From Candidatus Bathyarchaeota archaeon (GTDB lineage Archaea > Thermoproteota > Bathyarchaeia > Bathyarchaeales > Bathycorpusculaceae), in assembly GCA_030630585.1 (NCBI GenBank), contig DAOVMU010000082.1, forward strand, positions 1 to 6,781: a stretch of DNA of 6,781 nucleotides, written 5' to 3'. Positions 5,301 through 6,781 of the stretch are shown here, one piece after another. Both the position numbers and the translations under genes were made by a program. Under the pieces are notes generated by a model. The model was not told the origin of the DNA, did not search any database, and worked only from the letters and a program-made list of their open reading frames with translations. The first letter of the stretch is position 1; every line of letters begins with the position of its first letter.

Positions 5301-5978
5301 TCAGCATCGAGCCTCGTATATTGGTGTATAAATAACAGCGTGTTCTGTTACTTCAAAGGTTTCTTTAGCGATCCTTCCAATGTCACGCGGTCTCTTAACG
5401 ATTCTCGTGCGAATGATATCTATTATGCTGTCAGGTGGGATCTTGAGCTTCCTAGTTTTATCACCGCGTCCTTTGAGAACTTTCTCAGGTTCAGGCTCAG
5501 CGGGAGCAGATGGCAATTTCGTGGGGTCGATTTCACGTCCTGTTCTATTCAAGGCGACGTTGGCCGTGGCTTCGTGGATTACTCTTTCTTGAGCGTCGAG
5601 CATGATTTCTTTGTAAGGTCGCTTCAGAAGTCCTTTCACCCTTTTTTTCATGACTGTTGGCTTTATGGTTTGGTCAAAAATGATTACTTCGCTTACTTCC
5701 TCGCTGACTCTGATCGTATAGGTTCTCTTTTTATAATAATCAAGTAAGTAGTTGGCTTTGGCAACTACGAATGGTTCATAGAAAAGCTGAACGGATTCAC
5801 ATTCGATTTCTTTGTGCTTAGGTTTTATGAACCCTAGCTTTGCAAAAAATCCTGTTTTGTCTTTCTCAACAATGTTTTTTACGTTTTCAAGATCCATGGC
5901 GATTTTGTGTACGACAAGTTTCCTTTTCCCCATCCTTTCTATAATTTTCTCTTCTTCTGCTAATCTGGATGCAACCAA
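5301..5978 (-). CDS. Conserved-looking hypothetical protein, apparently truncated by UGA
   Basis: From TTG at 5978 the protein has 225 residues to the TGA. It starts MVASRLAEEEKIIERMGKR. The central part is mixed alpha/beta, with a segment reading SVQLFYEPFVVAKANYLLDY followed by YKKRTYTIRV. Next come a basic stretch with MKKRVKGLLKRPYKE, a proline-rich linker PSAPAEPEPE, and a C-terminal part with KIPPDSIIDIIRTRIVKRPR and VIYTPIYEARC. There is no signal peptide or membrane helix. I have a loose impression of uncharacterised archaeal proteins with this layout but cannot name a family or function. The frame is open back to ATG 6116, adding 46 residues. TTG 5978 is preferred because GAGGTGAT (5985-5992) lies six bases upstream and a TATA box at 6012-6019. 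The frame continues for 22 codons past the TGA. Confidence 0.7.
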   Translation of the reverse strand: MVASRLAEEEKIIERMGKRKLVVHKIAMDLENVKNIVEKDKTGFFAKLGFIKPKHKEIECESVQLFYEPFVVAKANYLLDYYKKRTYTIRVSEEVSEVIIFDQTIKPTVMKKRVKGLLKRPYKEIMLDAQERVIHEATANVALNRTGREIDPTKLPSAPAEPEPEKVLKGRGDKTRKLKIPPDSIIDIIRTRIVKRPRDIGRIAKETFEVTEHAVIYTPIYEARC

Positions 5979-5984
5979 AACATC

Positions 5985-5992
5985 ATCACCTC
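5985..5992 (-). promoter_or_regulatory. Strong ribosome binding site that sets the start at 5978
   Basis: On the minus strand GAGGTGAT is a long match to the archaeal 16S 3' end and ends six bases before TTG 5978. Nothing comparable precedes the upstream ATG at 6116, so the 46-codon open stretch there is probably not translated. Confidence 0.6.
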
Positions 5993-6011
5993 GTCTAAAT
6001 AGACGATTTCC

Positions 6012-6019
6012 CTTAAATA
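6012..6019 (-). promoter_or_regulatory. TATA box of the 5301-5978 gene
   Basis: On the minus strand TATTTAAG is centred about 38 bases before TTG 5978. It predicts transcription starting near 5991, so the ribosome binding site would sit at the very 5' end of the message. It lies inside the open frame from 6116, which supports the shorter protein. Confidence 0.45.
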
Positions 6020-6103
6020 GTCTTATGATGAACACAGCATCGTACGCTCTCATGACAAGAAACTCAGCGATGGCACGATTGCGACATTTCAATTGGTCGA
6101 ACA

Positions 6104-6118
6104 ACATGTTAAACATGT
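6104..6118. repeat. 15-bp perfect palindrome in the divergent intergenic region
   Basis: ACATGTTAAACATGT has two 7-base arms around one A. It overlaps the ATG at 6116 and lies about 90 bases upstream of the TATA box at 6012. The symmetry suits a dimeric regulator. The target gene could be either neighbour. Confidence 0.45.
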
Positions 6119-6162
6119 GGATAAAAGCGTCATTGAAGTTCTAGAAGATTAATCCTTATGCA

Positions 6163-6209
6163 TTTATTAGAGAGATTTAACAAATAAATCAGTGTATATG
6201 TAAGGTGAG
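6163..6209 (+). promoter_or_regulatory. Promoter, candidate operator and ribosome binding site of the secreted protein gene
   Basis: TTTATTA (6163-6169) is a possible TATA box. It is followed by the palindrome GATTTA-ACAAA-TAAATC (6174-6190), with perfect 6-base arms. GGTGAG (6204-6209) is the ribosome binding site three bases before ATG 6213. A palindrome between the TATA box and the expected transcription start (about 6191) is the classic place for a repressor. A further short palindrome, GATTAATC, lies at 6147-6154. Confidence 0.4.
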
Positions 6210-6212
6210 CAT

Positions 6213-6781
6213 ATGAAAAGTAGTAAACTTTGGGTTCTTTCGATCGTTGCGATATTTGTCATTTTATTATTGAATAGTGGACTGGCGTTCGCAGAAGAGT
6301 TGAAGGGGTCCACTGGAGGCAGCCTTAACGCGCTAAATTCAGGTTACGCCATTACTAGATGGCCCTGGGATGGCGGTGAACTCTATGCAGGTGAGAACGC
6401 CACAGTGAGGGCTGCCACAACTGAGCCGCCTCATCCCGAAGCTACACATGTAGTGTTTAGATGGAATCAACCAAACGATAGTCACTTTGACATAGGACCC
6501 ATACCCCTTACAAACGATAGCGGTGACACTTGGGACGGAAAGCCAGTATGGGATGCGTATGACACTCAGACCTTAAGCATGATGGGTGATTGGGGTGTCC
6601 AAGCGCTTTTCTGCGATGAAGAGGGGAAGCTTCAGGGACCGAATCCACATCCCGTCGTGGCAATAAGGGCAATATCTTGGCACGTTATTCCAGAAGTACC
6701 CTTCGGCATAATCGCAACCGTCCTATGCATGCTTGGAGCGTTAGGTGTCTTAGCGATCGTTAAGAAAGAAAACAACTATCC
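6213..6781 (+). CDS. Secreted, membrane-anchored surface protein (3' end outside window)
   Basis: The frame is open from ATG 6213 to the window end (189 codons, no stop seen), preceded by GGTGAG. Residues 1-27 are a signal peptide: KSSK, then a hydrophobic core, with likely cleavage after AFA. The exported part has about 135 residues, probably beta-sandwich-like (ENATVRAATTEPPHPEATH, then VVFRWNQP), with repeated Trp and Asp and several N-glycosylation sequons (NAT, NDS twice). It ends WHVIPEVPFG followed by a hydrophobic helix (IIATVLCMLGALGVLAIV) and the basic KKE. This tripartite end resembles archaeal C-terminal sorting or anchor signals (PEF-CTERM-like). The protein is thus expected outside the cell, held by its C-terminus. 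Only a few residues are likely missing. No enzymatic motif is seen; the ligand or partner is unknown. Confidence 0.85.
   Translation, partial: MKSSKLWVLSIVAIFVILLLNSGLAFAEELKGSTGGSLNALNSGYAITRWPWDGGELYAGENATVRAATTEPPHPEATHVVFRWNQPNDSHFDIGPIPLTNDSGDTWDGKPVWDAYDTQTLSMMGDWGVQALFCDEEGKLQGPNPHPVVAIRAISWHVIPEVPFGIIATVLCMLGALGVLAIVKKENNY

Noticed and set aside
1..6781. CRISPR array, insertion sequence, toxin-antitoxin or defence system
   Set aside because: No regularly spaced repeats, transposase, terminal inverted repeats or defence domains were seen; the ribbon-helix-helix piece at 2107-2208 belongs to the NikR-type relic rather than an antitoxin.

Overview
The window looks like part of an archaeal chromosome. 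Start codons are preceded by archaeal-type GGTGA or GTGAG ribosome binding sites, TATA-like boxes sit 25-50 bases upstream of starts, and T-rich tracts follow two genes. The families present are typical of anaerobic archaea: a DUF2148 ferredoxin-domain protein, a thioredoxin with a charged N-terminal extension, quinolinate synthase, a NikR relic and a GYD-domain protein. A secreted protein ending in a VPEVPFG-plus-membrane-anchor tail suggests a lineage near Bathyarchaeia. That placement is inference, because no rRNA or marker gene is present.

Layout. Positions 1-306 (+) hold the 3' end of an unrecognised gene. Positions 307-770 have no convincing protein gene but contain a TATA-like box and a nested set of inverted repeats (538-707) that may be a structured RNA. 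On the minus strand follow the DUF2148 iron-sulfur protein (771-1334), a 45-residue one-helix membrane protein (1397-1534) and thioredoxin (1541-1975), the last two forming a tight pair. Positions 2085-2491 (+) contain a decayed nikR-like gene. Its stop abuts the stop of convergent nadA (2492-3400, -). Positions 3401-4263 are a long, mostly empty stretch before the GYD gene (4264-4554, +). A two-helix membrane protein (4836-5108, -) and a conserved-looking hypothetical gene (5301-5978, -) come next. A divergent gene for a secreted, membrane-anchored protein begins at 6213 and runs off the window.

How the genes relate. Several products concern thiol or iron-sulfur chemistry: DUF2148, thioredoxin and the [4Fe-4S] enzyme NadA. 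They are separate transcription units rather than one pathway operon. The only clear operon is thioredoxin with the small membrane protein.

The most notable items are: (1) a nikR-like pseudogene readable through three frames, in which two breaks look like dinucleotide duplications and one nickel ligand is also replaced; (2) an in-frame UGA in the hypothetical gene followed by a 22-codon tail that reads like a natural protein end; (3) the thioredoxin/mini-membrane-protein pair; (4) the candidate structured RNA; (5) the C-terminal sorting-like signal. No complete new defence or mobile system is visible.
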